Below, piece by piece: positions 1 to 5,678 of a stretch of 5,678 nucleotides of DNA (position 1 is the stretch's first letter; each line of letters opens with the position of its first letter). The notes under the pieces were generated by a model. That model ran no database searches. It saw only the letters and a list, made by a program, of their open reading frames with translations, and was not told the origin of the DNA. Source of the DNA: Planctomycetota bacterium (lineage in GTDB: Bacteria; Planctomycetota; Phycisphaerae; WQYP01); assembly GCA_021799715.1 (NCBI GenBank), contig JAJYZY010000144.1:1-5678 (forward strand). The letters run 5' to 3'. The translations under genes were made by a program, and so were the position numbers.

Positions 1-2
1 GC

Positions 3-101
3 AATACCCACGAGGAACTCGCCGCTCGAACGGACCAGGCATTACGTTCACTCTTCGACCACCCCAACATCGTCCGCTCCGCCTGCGGCCAGCCTCCATA
101 G
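3..101 (+). CDS. C-terminal end of an unidentified plus-strand protein (partial)
   Basis: One plus-strand frame is open from the left edge to a TAG at 99-101 and gives 32 residues. They begin NTHEELAARTDQALRSLF and end in CGQPP. The peptide looks protein-like: an amphipathic, helix-forming stretch with an HEEL..RTD..LRSLF pattern. Its codons mostly end in C or G in the second half, as expected for coding DNA here. The other two plus frames give less natural peptides, and the minus frames here are rich in arginine and glycine, as shadows often are. The gene would converge on the GH3 gene, with 51 bp between the two stop codons. I do not recognise the family. The call rests on reading-frame quality alone and is tentative. 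Confidence 0.4.
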   Translation, partial: NTHEELAARTDQALRSLFDHPNIVRSACGQPP

Positions 102-152
102 GACAAGACTTTTGAGAAACGCTCTATCACATCCTGTTACACGCTTGGAGCT

Positions 153-2867
153 TCATAGGATTTGAACATCCGCGGCCACCGTGCGCAGAGTTTCCGCGCC
201 GCCCAAAGTCTTGTCGGTGCAGGGCCGCAATTCCAACGCTCCGGTCAAATGAATGTGGGCCGAGGAACTGCCGACCTGAATGCCCAATGTTCCCGGTTCA
301 ATAACAAATTTGCGATGCTCCACACTCCAATACCACAACGCCTGCATGTTGTAGGGAAGTGTAAACGTCACCCGGCGAGATTGTCCGGGTTGCAATTCCA
401 CCCGGCTGAAGCCCACGAGTTCCTTAATCGGGCGCGGCAGGTTGGTTCGAGGAACGCGCAGATACAATTGCACCACTTCCGCGCCGGCACGTTTGCCGGT
501 ATTGGTGATTGTTGCCGAGATTCTCACTGTTCGTCCGGCGGAAAGGGAATGAGAACTGATCTTAAGCCCGCTGTAAGCGAAAGTTGTGTAGCTTAAGCCA
601 TAACCAAATGGATATAGCGGTTCACCTTCAAAATACATGTACGTGCGGCCCGCCGACTGTCCGGATTTCAACAATTTTTTCCGGATTTTCGGGATAACAT
701 CATAGTTATGAAATGGCGGCAGTTGATCCACTGATTTATACCAGGTGCAGCACGTTTTTCCGCCGGGGTTGCAGTTCCCAAAAAGCACATCCGCGATGGC
801 GCTGCCCTGGGCTTGCCCGGCAAATAATGCCCCGACAATAGCCGGCAGATGCTGTTGCTCCCAGTTAATGGCCACGGTGTTATTACTGGAAACCACCAGC
901 ACCGCCCGCGGGTTGGCCGCATATACCGCTTGAATTAATTCATGTTGCGCGCCGGTGAGTTGTGTATCTTTACGGTCGTGGCCTTCGCCATCAACCGATG
1001 AATTCACACCGCAGACCAGAATAACCACATCGGCCCGCCCGGCCGCCGCTATGGCCTCATCAAACAGCTTTGCATCCCTTGCTCCGGTAATCGAACAGCC
1101 CGGCTTATAAATAATTTCCGGCTTACCCGGCACCCCGGCGGCAGGCGGTGCCAATGGCAGAAGGTCGAATGCCCCAATATTAATAAGATCGCCATCCCCG
1201 CCGCGGATTTTGAAAAACACCTTGTGTTTGCCGGAAATATTCTTGAGCGGGGCGGAAAATGTTTTCCAGTTTTGCCAGCCGCCGGTATTGGGAATTTTGA
1301 GAATCGCCGCGGCAGGCCCCGTCAGCGAATCAAGGTGAATACCGATTGTTCCTCCGGCTCCGCCGCTTGCGCAATGTATGGCGATACTCGTTTTTCCGGT
1401 AAATTCCTGCGGTTGATATTCCATCCACGCCCCGTCGGTGATATAGGCAAACGCGGGATACGCGCGCATGGATGTTTGCAGACGCGTCCGCTGATACCGC
1501 ACCGCTTGATCCGGAAAAATCCCCGCGCCAGCCACCGGCACGCCCAATACCGCCGCGATTCCCTGCAATGGAGATACGCTTTCCGCGGTGCCGCCGCTGT
1601 ATTGTCCCAGATGTGTCTGTCCGGCCATTGGGCCGATGACGGCAATGGTTTTAAGTTTCGCCTTATCAAGCGGAAGGAAATCCTTGTCATTTTTCAGAAG
1701 AAGCATGGACTGACGCGCCGCTTCCAATGCCAAAGCCTGATGCGCCGGTGAATTGACCACATCGAAGCTTATGTTGTGATACGGCACACGCGATGGAGAA
1801 TCAAATTCACCAAGTAAAAATCGCGCGGTCAGTATGCGGATAACAGCTTGGGAAATTTCCGCTTCGGTGACAAGGCCCTGTTTGACCGCTTGCGGCAGAT
1901 ATTTCTGCAACGTGTTGCCGCAGTTTAACTCACAGCCAGCGTGAATTGCATCCGCGGCGGCCTGCGGCAAAGTTTTCGCGTAATGGTGCGGATTAAAAAT
2001 GTTATAGATCGCGTCACAATCCGACGTGACATACCCGCGAAAGCCCCAGCGACGGCGCAACAATTCGGTAAGCAGAAAATGATCCGCGCAACACGGGGTG
2101 CCATTGATGGCATTGTAAGCCCCCATAACGGTAAATACGCCACCGTCCATCACCGCGGTGCGATAAGCCCGGGTGTAATATTCCCAGAAGTTGCGCGGAT
2201 CAACCGTGGCGGATACGCTCTGGCGATCATCATCCGTATTGTTGCAAATGAAATGCTTGGCGCAGGCGGTCGTCTTGAGGTAATTCGGATCATCCCCCTG
2301 CATGCCCTTAATCACCTGCACGGCCAGAGTGGCGGCCAGGCACGGATCTTCACCGGCGGCTTCTTCACACCGGCCCCAACGCGGATCGCGGTGGAGGTTT
2401 AAGGTCTGCGGCGAATAGAACGTCAACGAATTGCCGGTCCGGTTATGCCAGGCGCGGGCTTCATCTGAAACCGCCGTGTACACAGCCCGATTCAACGCCG
2501 GGTTCCACGCCCCCGCGAGAGCCAATGGCTGGGGAAAGCTGGTACCTTCGGCATAACCGCGTGCCAGGCCGTGCAGCGCTTCGGACCAATATTGATAACT
2601 GCTGACTCCCAGCCGCTTGATAGCCGGCGCGGTATTGCCGGTCTGACTGATTTTTTCCGCCAGCGTCATTCTGGCAACCAGTGCTTCGGCGCGTTGCCGC
2701 GCATGGTTAAAGGCTTGGTCGCGAACGTCGGCATGATGCGGCGTGCGACGATCCGCAGCAAATGTGCGCTGCGTACCGGTGCCACTGATTGCCAGCGTCG
2801 TTCCAATACCCGTGGCCGCCACCGCTTCGAGGAAATCACGCCGCCGCATGGGCTTAATTTTCGCCAT
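153..2867 (-). CDS. Tat-exported GH3 beta-glycosidase (beta-xylosidase/beta-glucosidase type) with nested CBM6-like domain
   Basis: This 904-residue enzyme is predicted to remove non-reducing-end beta-linked glucose, xylose or arabinose from oligosaccharides, outside the cytoplasm. Numbering is from the ATG at 2867. Residues 1-38 form a twin-arginine signal: R9-R10-D-F-L, a weakly hydrophobic AATGIGTTLAISG core, and cleavage near TFA/A. The (beta/alpha)8 domain spans about 55-375, with HRDPRWGR, the GEDP motif, KHF (204-206) and VTSDCDAI; D283 in that motif is the likely nucleophile. The alpha/beta-sandwich domain starts near 385 (SMLLLKND, AVIGP). It is interrupted at about 476-571 by a CBM6-like beta-sandwich (AWMEY, LDSLTGP, NTGGWQNW). 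It resumes near 586 with IIYKPGC, GEGHDR (E628, possible acid/base) and YPFGYGLSYT. A fibronectin-III-like domain lies at about 776-856 (ITNTG, KELVGF), followed by a tail of roughly 30 residues. SDC and GEGHDR resemble xylosidase/arabinofuranosidase subfamilies, but the exact sugar cannot be read from sequence. Earlier in-frame ATGs exist at 2876 and 2909. The family call is very secure; the start is less so. Confidence 0.95.
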   Translation of the reverse strand: MAKIKPMRRRDFLEAVAATGIGTTLAISGTGTQRTFAADRRTPHHADVRDQAFNHARQRAEALVARMTLAEKISQTGNTAPAIKRLGVSSYQYWSEALHGLARGYAEGTSFPQPLALAGAWNPALNRAVYTAVSDEARAWHNRTGNSLTFYSPQTLNLHRDPRWGRCEEAAGEDPCLAATLAVQVIKGMQGDDPNYLKTTACAKHFICNNTDDDRQSVSATVDPRNFWEYYTRAYRTAVMDGGVFTVMGAYNAINGTPCCADHFLLTELLRRRWGFRGYVTSDCDAIYNIFNPHHYAKTLPQAAADAIHAGCELNCGNTLQKYLPQAVKQGLVTEAEISQAVIRILTARFLLGEFDSPSRVPYHNISFDVVNSPAHQALALEAARQSMLLLKNDKDFLPLDKAKLKTIAVIGPMAGQTHLGQYSGGTAESVSPLQGIAAVLGVPVAGAGIFPDQAVRYQRTRLQTSMRAYPAFAYITDGAWMEYQPQEFTGKTSIAIHCASGGAGGTIGIHLDSLTGPAAAILKIPNTGGWQNWKTFSAPLKNISGKHKVFFKIRGGDGDLINIGAFDLLPLAPPAAGVPGKPEIIYKPGCSITGARDAKLFDEAIAAAGRADVVILVCGVNSSVDGEGHDRKDTQLTGAQHELIQAVYAANPRAVLVVSSNNTVAINWEQQHLPAIVGALFAGQAQGSAIADVLFGNCNPGGKTCCTWYKSVDQLPPFHNYDVIPKIRKKLLKSGQSAGRTYMYFEGEPLYPFGYGLSYTTFAYSGLKISSHSLSAGRTVRISATITNTGKRAGAEVVQLYLRVPRTNLPRPIKELVGFSRVELQPGQSRRVTFTLPYNMQALWYWSVEHRKFVIEPGTLGIQVGSSSAHIHLTGALELRPCTDKTLGGAETLRTVAADVQIL

Positions 2868-2987
2868 TGTTTTCATCCGCCAAAAAATCAGCAAAACTGA
2901 CAGTGGCATTTAATCCGCCATCATTGCTTGAATTATCAGTGATCGCCGGGGCCCGTCAACCTCCGCGGGGCCTTGCCTGATCATGGG
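2868..2987 (-). other. Short GH28-GH3 intergenic spacer, no clear terminator
   Basis: This 120-bp gap lies between the GH28 stop and the preferred GH3 start. It contains a modest inverted repeat, GGGCC at 2968-2972 against GGCCC at 2950-2954, with a 13-base loop and GATC on each outer side (2941-2944 and 2979-2982). No run of T follows it on the minus strand, so it does not look like an intrinsic terminator. I see no convincing -35/-10 pair. Co-transcription of the GH3 gene with the GH28 gene is therefore plausible but unproven. Confidence 0.4.
2877..2881 (-). promoter_or_regulatory. Weak ribosome binding site favouring the GH3 start at 2867
   Basis: On the minus strand GGCGG, followed by ATGAAAACA, precedes the ATG at 2865-2867 with a spacing of 9 bases. 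The match to GGAGG is imperfect. The same motif occurs again as GGCGGA at 2914-2919, only 4 bases before the ATG at 2907-2909, so the longer start cannot be excluded. The longer form would put an extra hydrophobic VLLIFW stretch before the twin arginines, which is unusual for a Tat signal; this is why 2867 is preferred. The ATG at 2876 directly abuts GGCGG and is therefore poorly placed. Confidence 0.4.
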
Positions 2988-4322
2988 CTATTCCGCCGTC
3001 GCAAGCCCACTCCCCGGGTTGATGCCAATGATCCGCGCGTCATGGGCGGTGATAGCCGGGCCGCGGGCCGCGGTAATCGTGCTATTTTGGAAATCGATTC
3101 CGCGGGCGTCGGCAATGATCATCCCGGCCTTTGCCCGTATGTGCACATCGCGCAACAACACATGGGAAACAGGTGTGCCGGGCATTCCAATAATACGACC
3201 CGCCACCGGCGAATCAACCGATGTTAAATTGATAATGCGGATGTTGCGCCAGATCGGCGTATATCGGCCCGTTGGTTGCGGCTGATTCAGCCAGGACTGT
3301 TTCGGCGCATGCGGATAGTAGCTGCAGATAAAAATCGGCCAACGGACGTTTCGCATCGTTATATTCTTATATGTAAGATTCTCCACCAGCCCGGCCCGGC
3401 CTTGATTGGACTTTAAGCGTATTCCGGCGGTGGTGTGGTTGAACGTGCAATCCTCCACCAGTAAATTGCGAATGCCGCCGCTGGTGAAACTCCCAATCGA
3501 CATGCCGTGCCCATAGCCGAACGCGCAATGGGAAATAACAATATTCTGACTTTCAAAATGCTTTTGGCTCCGATGGCCGCTGCCGCCGATGGCAATGCAA
3601 TCATCGCCATCGGAAATGCGGCAATGGGTTATCAAGATATCATGGCCGGAAAGATCAATGCCATCCGTGTTGGGCGAATTGTGCGGAGTATGTATGACAA
3701 TATGTTCAATGGTCACATCTTTGCACGCGTTCTGGATGGAGATATGCGTATTGGACGGATTCTCCAGCCGTACACCCCGAATCAATAAGCGCGTCACGTT
3801 ATTCATCGACAGCATCTGCGGGCGATGGGGCAACCGGGGCACCGTGCCATTGGGGCGGCGGCGATACATGGCCCACCAGACGGCACCCTGCCCGTCGATG
3901 GTTCCGTGACCAGTGATGCCCACATCGTGCATGTTCGAGGCGCGAATAAAATCCGGGTACCTGCCATGAATAAATGGGTACTTTCCGTAGGGAAGCATTT
4001 TTAGCGTGGCCCCACGGGCCAGACGCAAATCCAAATCATCGGCCAGGCGAATCGGGCCGCACAGAAAGGTGCCTTGCGGAATCAGCACTGTGCCGCCGCC
4101 GGTGCGGGCACAGATGTTGATGGCATTTTGGATGGCGGTCGTAGCGGGCCGGACGCTGTTTGCGACCGCACCATATTGAATAATATTAAATACGTGTTGC
4201 GGGAATTGCGGCAATGGGGGTGGCAGCGGGGATTTCCTGCCGATTGCCGCGGTCGCCGAGGCCGCCGAAAAAGCCGTAGCTGACAATGATATGATCAAGT
4301 GGACGTAACGACGAAATACCAT
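2988..4322 (-). CDS. Secreted GH28 polygalacturonase-family pectinase
   Basis: The product is a 444-residue member of glycoside hydrolase family 28, single-domain right-handed beta-helix enzymes that hydrolyse galacturonan or rhamnogalacturonan in pectin by inversion. Residues 1-26 (MVFRRYVHLIISLSATAFSA onward, ending ATAA) are a Sec signal peptide. A proline-rich linker follows at about 32-41, and the fold begins near 43 with VFNIIQYGAV. All hallmark motifs are present: NTDG (N218-D220), DGDD (D240 and D241), GHG (H272) and R-L-K (R302, K304). These match the three catalytic aspartates, the assisting histidine and the substrate-binding Arg/Lys pair of known polygalacturonases. GGGTVLIPQGTF near 75-85 and the beta-helix coil repeats agree. 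No carbohydrate-binding or fibronectin domain is attached. The ATG at 4322 is chosen because GAGGAG sits 9 bases upstream; an alternative start at 4349 would add nine residues and spoil the signal peptide. Endo versus exo action, and galacturonan versus rhamnogalacturonan, cannot be decided from the motifs. Confidence 0.95.
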   Translation of the reverse strand: MVFRRYVHLIISLSATAFSAASATAAIGRKSPLPPPLPQFPQHVFNIIQYGAVANSVRPATTAIQNAINICARTGGGTVLIPQGTFLCGPIRLADDLDLRLARGATLKMLPYGKYPFIHGRYPDFIRASNMHDVGITGHGTIDGQGAVWWAMYRRRPNGTVPRLPHRPQMLSMNNVTRLLIRGVRLENPSNTHISIQNACKDVTIEHIVIHTPHNSPNTDGIDLSGHDILITHCRISDGDDCIAIGGSGHRSQKHFESQNIVISHCAFGYGHGMSIGSFTSGGIRNLLVEDCTFNHTTAGIRLKSNQGRAGLVENLTYKNITMRNVRWPIFICSYYPHAPKQSWLNQPQPTGRYTPIWRNIRIINLTSVDSPVAGRIIGMPGTPVSHVLLRDVHIRAKAGMIIADARGIDFQNSTITAARGPAITAHDARIIGINPGSGLATAE

Positions 4323-4331
4323 AAACGTAAA

Positions 4332-4337
4332 CTCCTC
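4332..4337 (-). promoter_or_regulatory. Strong ribosome binding site fixing the GH28 start
   Basis: GAGGAG on the minus strand lies 9 bases (TTTACGTTT) before the ATG at 4320-4322. It is the best Shine-Dalgarno match in the window. It places the GH28 start at 4322, where a standard Sec signal peptide begins, rather than at the upstream in-frame start codon at 4349, which would lie upstream of this ribosome binding site. Confidence 0.75.
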
Positions 4338-4445
4338 AGACAGAGACACCGGCCGCCAGCGTCTTAATGGATGCTACAGGAAATGTCTGGAAATCAAAAC
4401 GATGGTCGTTGTACTATTGGTCGATTATTTTGCACGATCAGCCGG

Positions 4446-4470
4446 AAAAAAAGGTGGATCGGTCAACCGA
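4446..4470 (-). terminator. Possible weak terminator or operator: near-palindrome followed by T7
   Basis: On the minus strand TCGGT-TG-ACCGA (4459-4470) is a perfect 5+5 inverted repeat around two bases. ATCCACC and then seven T (4446-4452) follow it. As an RNA hairpin the loop would be only two bases unless the inner pair opens, and seven bases separate the stem from the T run, so it is a poor intrinsic terminator. As DNA, the symmetry could instead be a binding site for a dimeric regulator. The repeat and T run are directly visible; their function is a guess. Confidence 0.25.
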
Positions 4471-4514
4471 AGCCAGAGGAAATAGGCAATGTCATTCAGT
4501 TGCGCGCCCAATAG

Positions 4515-4534
4515 CTCGATGCGGAAGCGTCGAG
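4515..4534. repeat. Small hairpin-forming inverted repeat
   Basis: CTCGATGC-GGAA-GCGTCGAG forms an eight-pair stem, including one T-G wobble, around a four-base GGAA loop on the plus strand. On the minus strand, the likely transcript of the cluster, the wobble becomes a C/A mismatch and the loop is TTCC, so the structure is somewhat weaker there. No T run follows. It could be a transcript-stabilising structure, or chance. Confidence 0.3.
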
Positions 4535-4568
4535 TCGGCTGTGAAACGGCGTGCAATGATACGACACC

Positions 4569-4595
4569 ATCCGCCCGGCGCGACTGGTGCCGGAT
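4569..4595. repeat. Inverted repeat about 80 bp downstream of the GH74 stop
   Basis: CCGGC (4575-4579) and GCCGG (4589-4593) flank a nine-base loop. With a small bulge the pairing can extend to ATCCG at the left end and CGGAT at the right end. There is no following T run in the minus direction. A structure at this position could protect the 3' end of the GH74 message or weaken read-through into GH28, but nothing in the sequence proves either. Confidence 0.3.
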
Positions 4596-4673
4596 ATTGA
4601 TGGTGCGATGAGAATGGTAATTTCCAACCCCAACCCGCGGTGTTGAACCCACGATCACGCGTCACAACGGCGG

Positions 4674-5678
4674 CTATATTTTATCACCGTAAATAATGCC
4701 GCGGCCGCTGGTTCCCAGATATACGCGGCCATAGATGCGGGGATCGCCGGTAATGGCGTCAATGGTGAAAAATTGATGCTGAAAATCGTTAATGCGCGTC
4801 CATGTGGCACCGGTATCGTCGGAGCGGTAAAAGCCATAGACCCCATTCAGCCGCCCCACAACAAACAGCGCGGGATAGTCTAAACCGGGTGCGGGGCGTC
4901 CAAAGCCAATACGAGTCGCCGAATCAATGTTGTCAATCTTGGAAACCTGCGCACCGAAAGACCTGAAAAAGAACAGCCCATGGGCGGAGGCCAGCCACAG
5001 TTCGCCGGGGTGTCCGGGGGTGCTGCGAAATTCCGCGTTTCCGCGCGGAAACTGCCCATTGACAGATTGAAAAGATAACCCGGCATCCCTGCTGATGCAC
5101 AAGCGCCCCTGCTGCGAAGCAAATGCGTAGAAGCACCGTGAATCCGCGCGATCGGAAATCACCGGCCATCCGCCCCGCAATCCGCGGCACGCTTCCCAGG
5201 ATTCACCGCGATCATGCGTTACATGCGCCACCCGGCTTGGGCCGCTCCACGGGCCGGGTCCCGCGGTCCAAACAATGGCTTTGGCATCCGGCGAGACGGC
5301 GATTTTGCCATAAGCACCACGATGCGGACCGCGCCTGAAGGGCGTCCAACTGCTTCCGCCATCGGTCGAAAATGCAGCGTTCACCGGCCGACCGCCAAAG
5401 GCGCGCACCATGAATCGCGGCTCATGTTCCGCAAAATCAATACTTGTGTTGCTGCCATAATTCGGATTCAGCATTCCGCCCGGAGGAGAAACGCGCAGAT
5501 TATCATGCTTAAAGCCATCAATATCGCCAACCGTGCTGATCAGATGTGCCCCCGCGGGCGGACTGATCAAGTCCGTAACCACGGTTTCCTCAAAGCCGTC
5601 GCAATAAAATTTCCAGTGCGTCCGCCCCCCGGTATCCGCGGCGGTGACATCCGTACTTTCAAATATTCCCCAGCCGGT
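4674..5678 (-). CDS. GH74 xyloglucanase, C-terminal part (runs off the right edge)
   Basis: The frame is open from the window edge to TAG at 4674-4676 and gives 334 residues, roughly the C-terminal half of a GH74 catalytic module (usually about 700 residues or more). GH74 enzymes are secreted tandem seven-bladed beta-propellers that hydrolyse xyloglucan backbones. Numbering is from the first visible residue. The piece starts with TGWGIFESTD and continues ETVVTDLISPPAGAHL, then STVGDIDGF; D52 in that motif is, by family pattern, the probable second catalytic aspartate. GMLNPNYGSNTSIDFAE and FMVR follow, all typical GH74 signatures. Four Asp-box (BNR) turns are visible: STDGGSSW (104-111), THDRGESW (154-161), SRDAGLSF (196-203) and SDDTGATW (286-293). 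The protein ends at RVYLGTSGRGIIYGDKI, the usual end of the propeller, so there is no trailing dockerin or carbohydrate-binding module. The first propeller, the first catalytic Asp and any signal peptide lie outside the window. A GTG at 5582 is internal and is not the start. Confidence 0.92.
   Translation of the reverse strand, partial: TGWGIFESTDVTAADTGGRTHWKFYCDGFEETVVTDLISPPAGAHLISTVGDIDGFKHDNLRVSPPGGMLNPNYGSNTSIDFAEHEPRFMVRAFGGRPVNAAFSTDGGSSWTPFRRGPHRGAYGKIAVSPDAKAIVWTAGPGPWSGPSRVAHVTHDRGESWEACRGLRGGWPVISDRADSRCFYAFASQQGRLCISRDAGLSFQSVNGQFPRGNAEFRSTPGHPGELWLASAHGLFFFRSFGAQVSKIDNIDSATRIGFGRPAPGLDYPALFVVGRLNGVYGFYRSDDTGATWTRINDFQHQFFTIDAITGDPRIYGRVYLGTSGRGIIYGDKI

Larger units (their letters stand above)
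4323..4673 (-). other. 351-bp GH74-GH28 intergenic region with several inverted repeats
   Basis: This gap follows the GH74 stop. Reading towards GH28 it holds a hairpin at 4569-4595, a hairpin at 4515-4534, a 12-bp near-palindrome at 4459-4470, a run of seven T on the minus strand at 4446-4452, an A/T-rich patch around 4425-4440, and finally the GH28 ribosome binding site. I could not find a convincing sigma-70 promoter. TTGACC inside the near-palindrome resembles a -35 box, but nothing like TATAAT lies 16-18 bases downstream. A 77-codon open frame at 4425-4658 has a GTG start with no ribosome binding site and is probably chance. The length and structure suggest that regulatory signals for GH28 lie here. 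Confidence 0.5.

Noticed and set aside
162..596. 144-codon plus-strand open frame
   Set aside because: Antisense to the C-terminal fibronectin-like part of GH3; a compositional shadow.
1224..1751. 175-codon plus-strand open frame
   Set aside because: It lies wholly antisense to the GH3 gene, which has strong family motifs across the same stretch. The product is Arg/Gly/Pro-rich with no motif, as expected for a shadow.
1941..2402. 153-codon plus-strand open frame
   Set aside because: Antisense to the catalytic barrel of GH3; no ribosome binding site or domain is seen.
2950..2972. GC-rich inverted repeat after the GH28 stop as a terminator
   Set aside because: Only five base pairs, a 13-base loop, and no T run on the minus strand.
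4438..4466. Sigma-70 promoter starting from TTGACC
   Set aside because: No acceptable -10 element lies 16-18 bases downstream; the A/T-rich AAAATAAT is too far away.
4425..4658. 77-codon minus-strand open frame in the GH74-GH28 gap, containing a protein-like stretch near FRIELLGAQLNDIAYF
   Set aside because: It starts with GTG with no ribosome binding site, has no recognisable domain, and much of it is a mixed Arg/His/Ser sequence typical of chance frames. It overlaps the inverted repeats. A homologue search would be decisive; a conserved hit would revive it.
5487..5582. GTG at 5582 as the start of the GH74 gene
   Set aside because: The same frame continues to the window edge and encodes GH74-conserved residues (GWGIFESTD, GFEETVV), so the GTG is an internal valine codon.

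Overview
The window holds three plant-cell-wall glycoside hydrolase genes, all on the minus strand, read in the order GH74 (cut by the right edge), GH28, GH3. The few bases at the left edge probably carry the 3' end of an unrelated plus-strand gene. I see no tRNA, rRNA, CRISPR array, transposase or phage gene. The DNA is moderately GC-rich with many CCG/GCG codons. The protein style suggests a free-living, Gram-negative polysaccharide degrader, such as Planctomycetota, Verrucomicrobiota or Acidobacteriota: an RRDFL-type Tat signal on a glycosidase, a Sec signal on a polygalacturonase, and no dockerin or sorting tag. The window alone cannot settle the phylum.

Layout from left to right. Positions 3-101 (+) look like the C-terminus of a gene that enters from the left and converges on the cluster. 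Positions 153-2867 (-) encode a Tat-exported GH3 enzyme of the beta-xylosidase/beta-glucosidase type, with a CBM6-like sugar-binding domain nested inside its second catalytic-fold domain and a fibronectin-III-like domain near its end. A gap of 120 bp follows. Positions 2988-4322 (-) encode a Sec-exported GH28 polygalacturonase-family enzyme with all canonical catalytic residues. A gap of 351 bp (4323-4673) has several small inverted repeats but no convincing gene. Positions 4674-5678 (-) are the C-terminal part of a GH74 xyloglucanase-type seven-bladed propeller enzyme, open to the window edge.

The proposed division of labour is inferred from family knowledge. GH74 would cut the xyloglucan backbone, GH28 would hydrolyse the homogalacturonan or rhamnogalacturonan of pectin, and GH3 would remove terminal glucose, xylose or arabinose from the oligosaccharides released. 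Xyloglucan and pectin are the two main matrix polymers of dicot primary walls, so the set makes sense as part of a larger polysaccharide-utilisation locus. Such a locus would probably extend beyond the right edge.

I found no clearly new biological system. The points most worth a second look are the nested CBM6 in the GH3 enzyme, the use of two different export routes within one cluster, and the structured 351-bp gap between the GH74 and GH28 genes.
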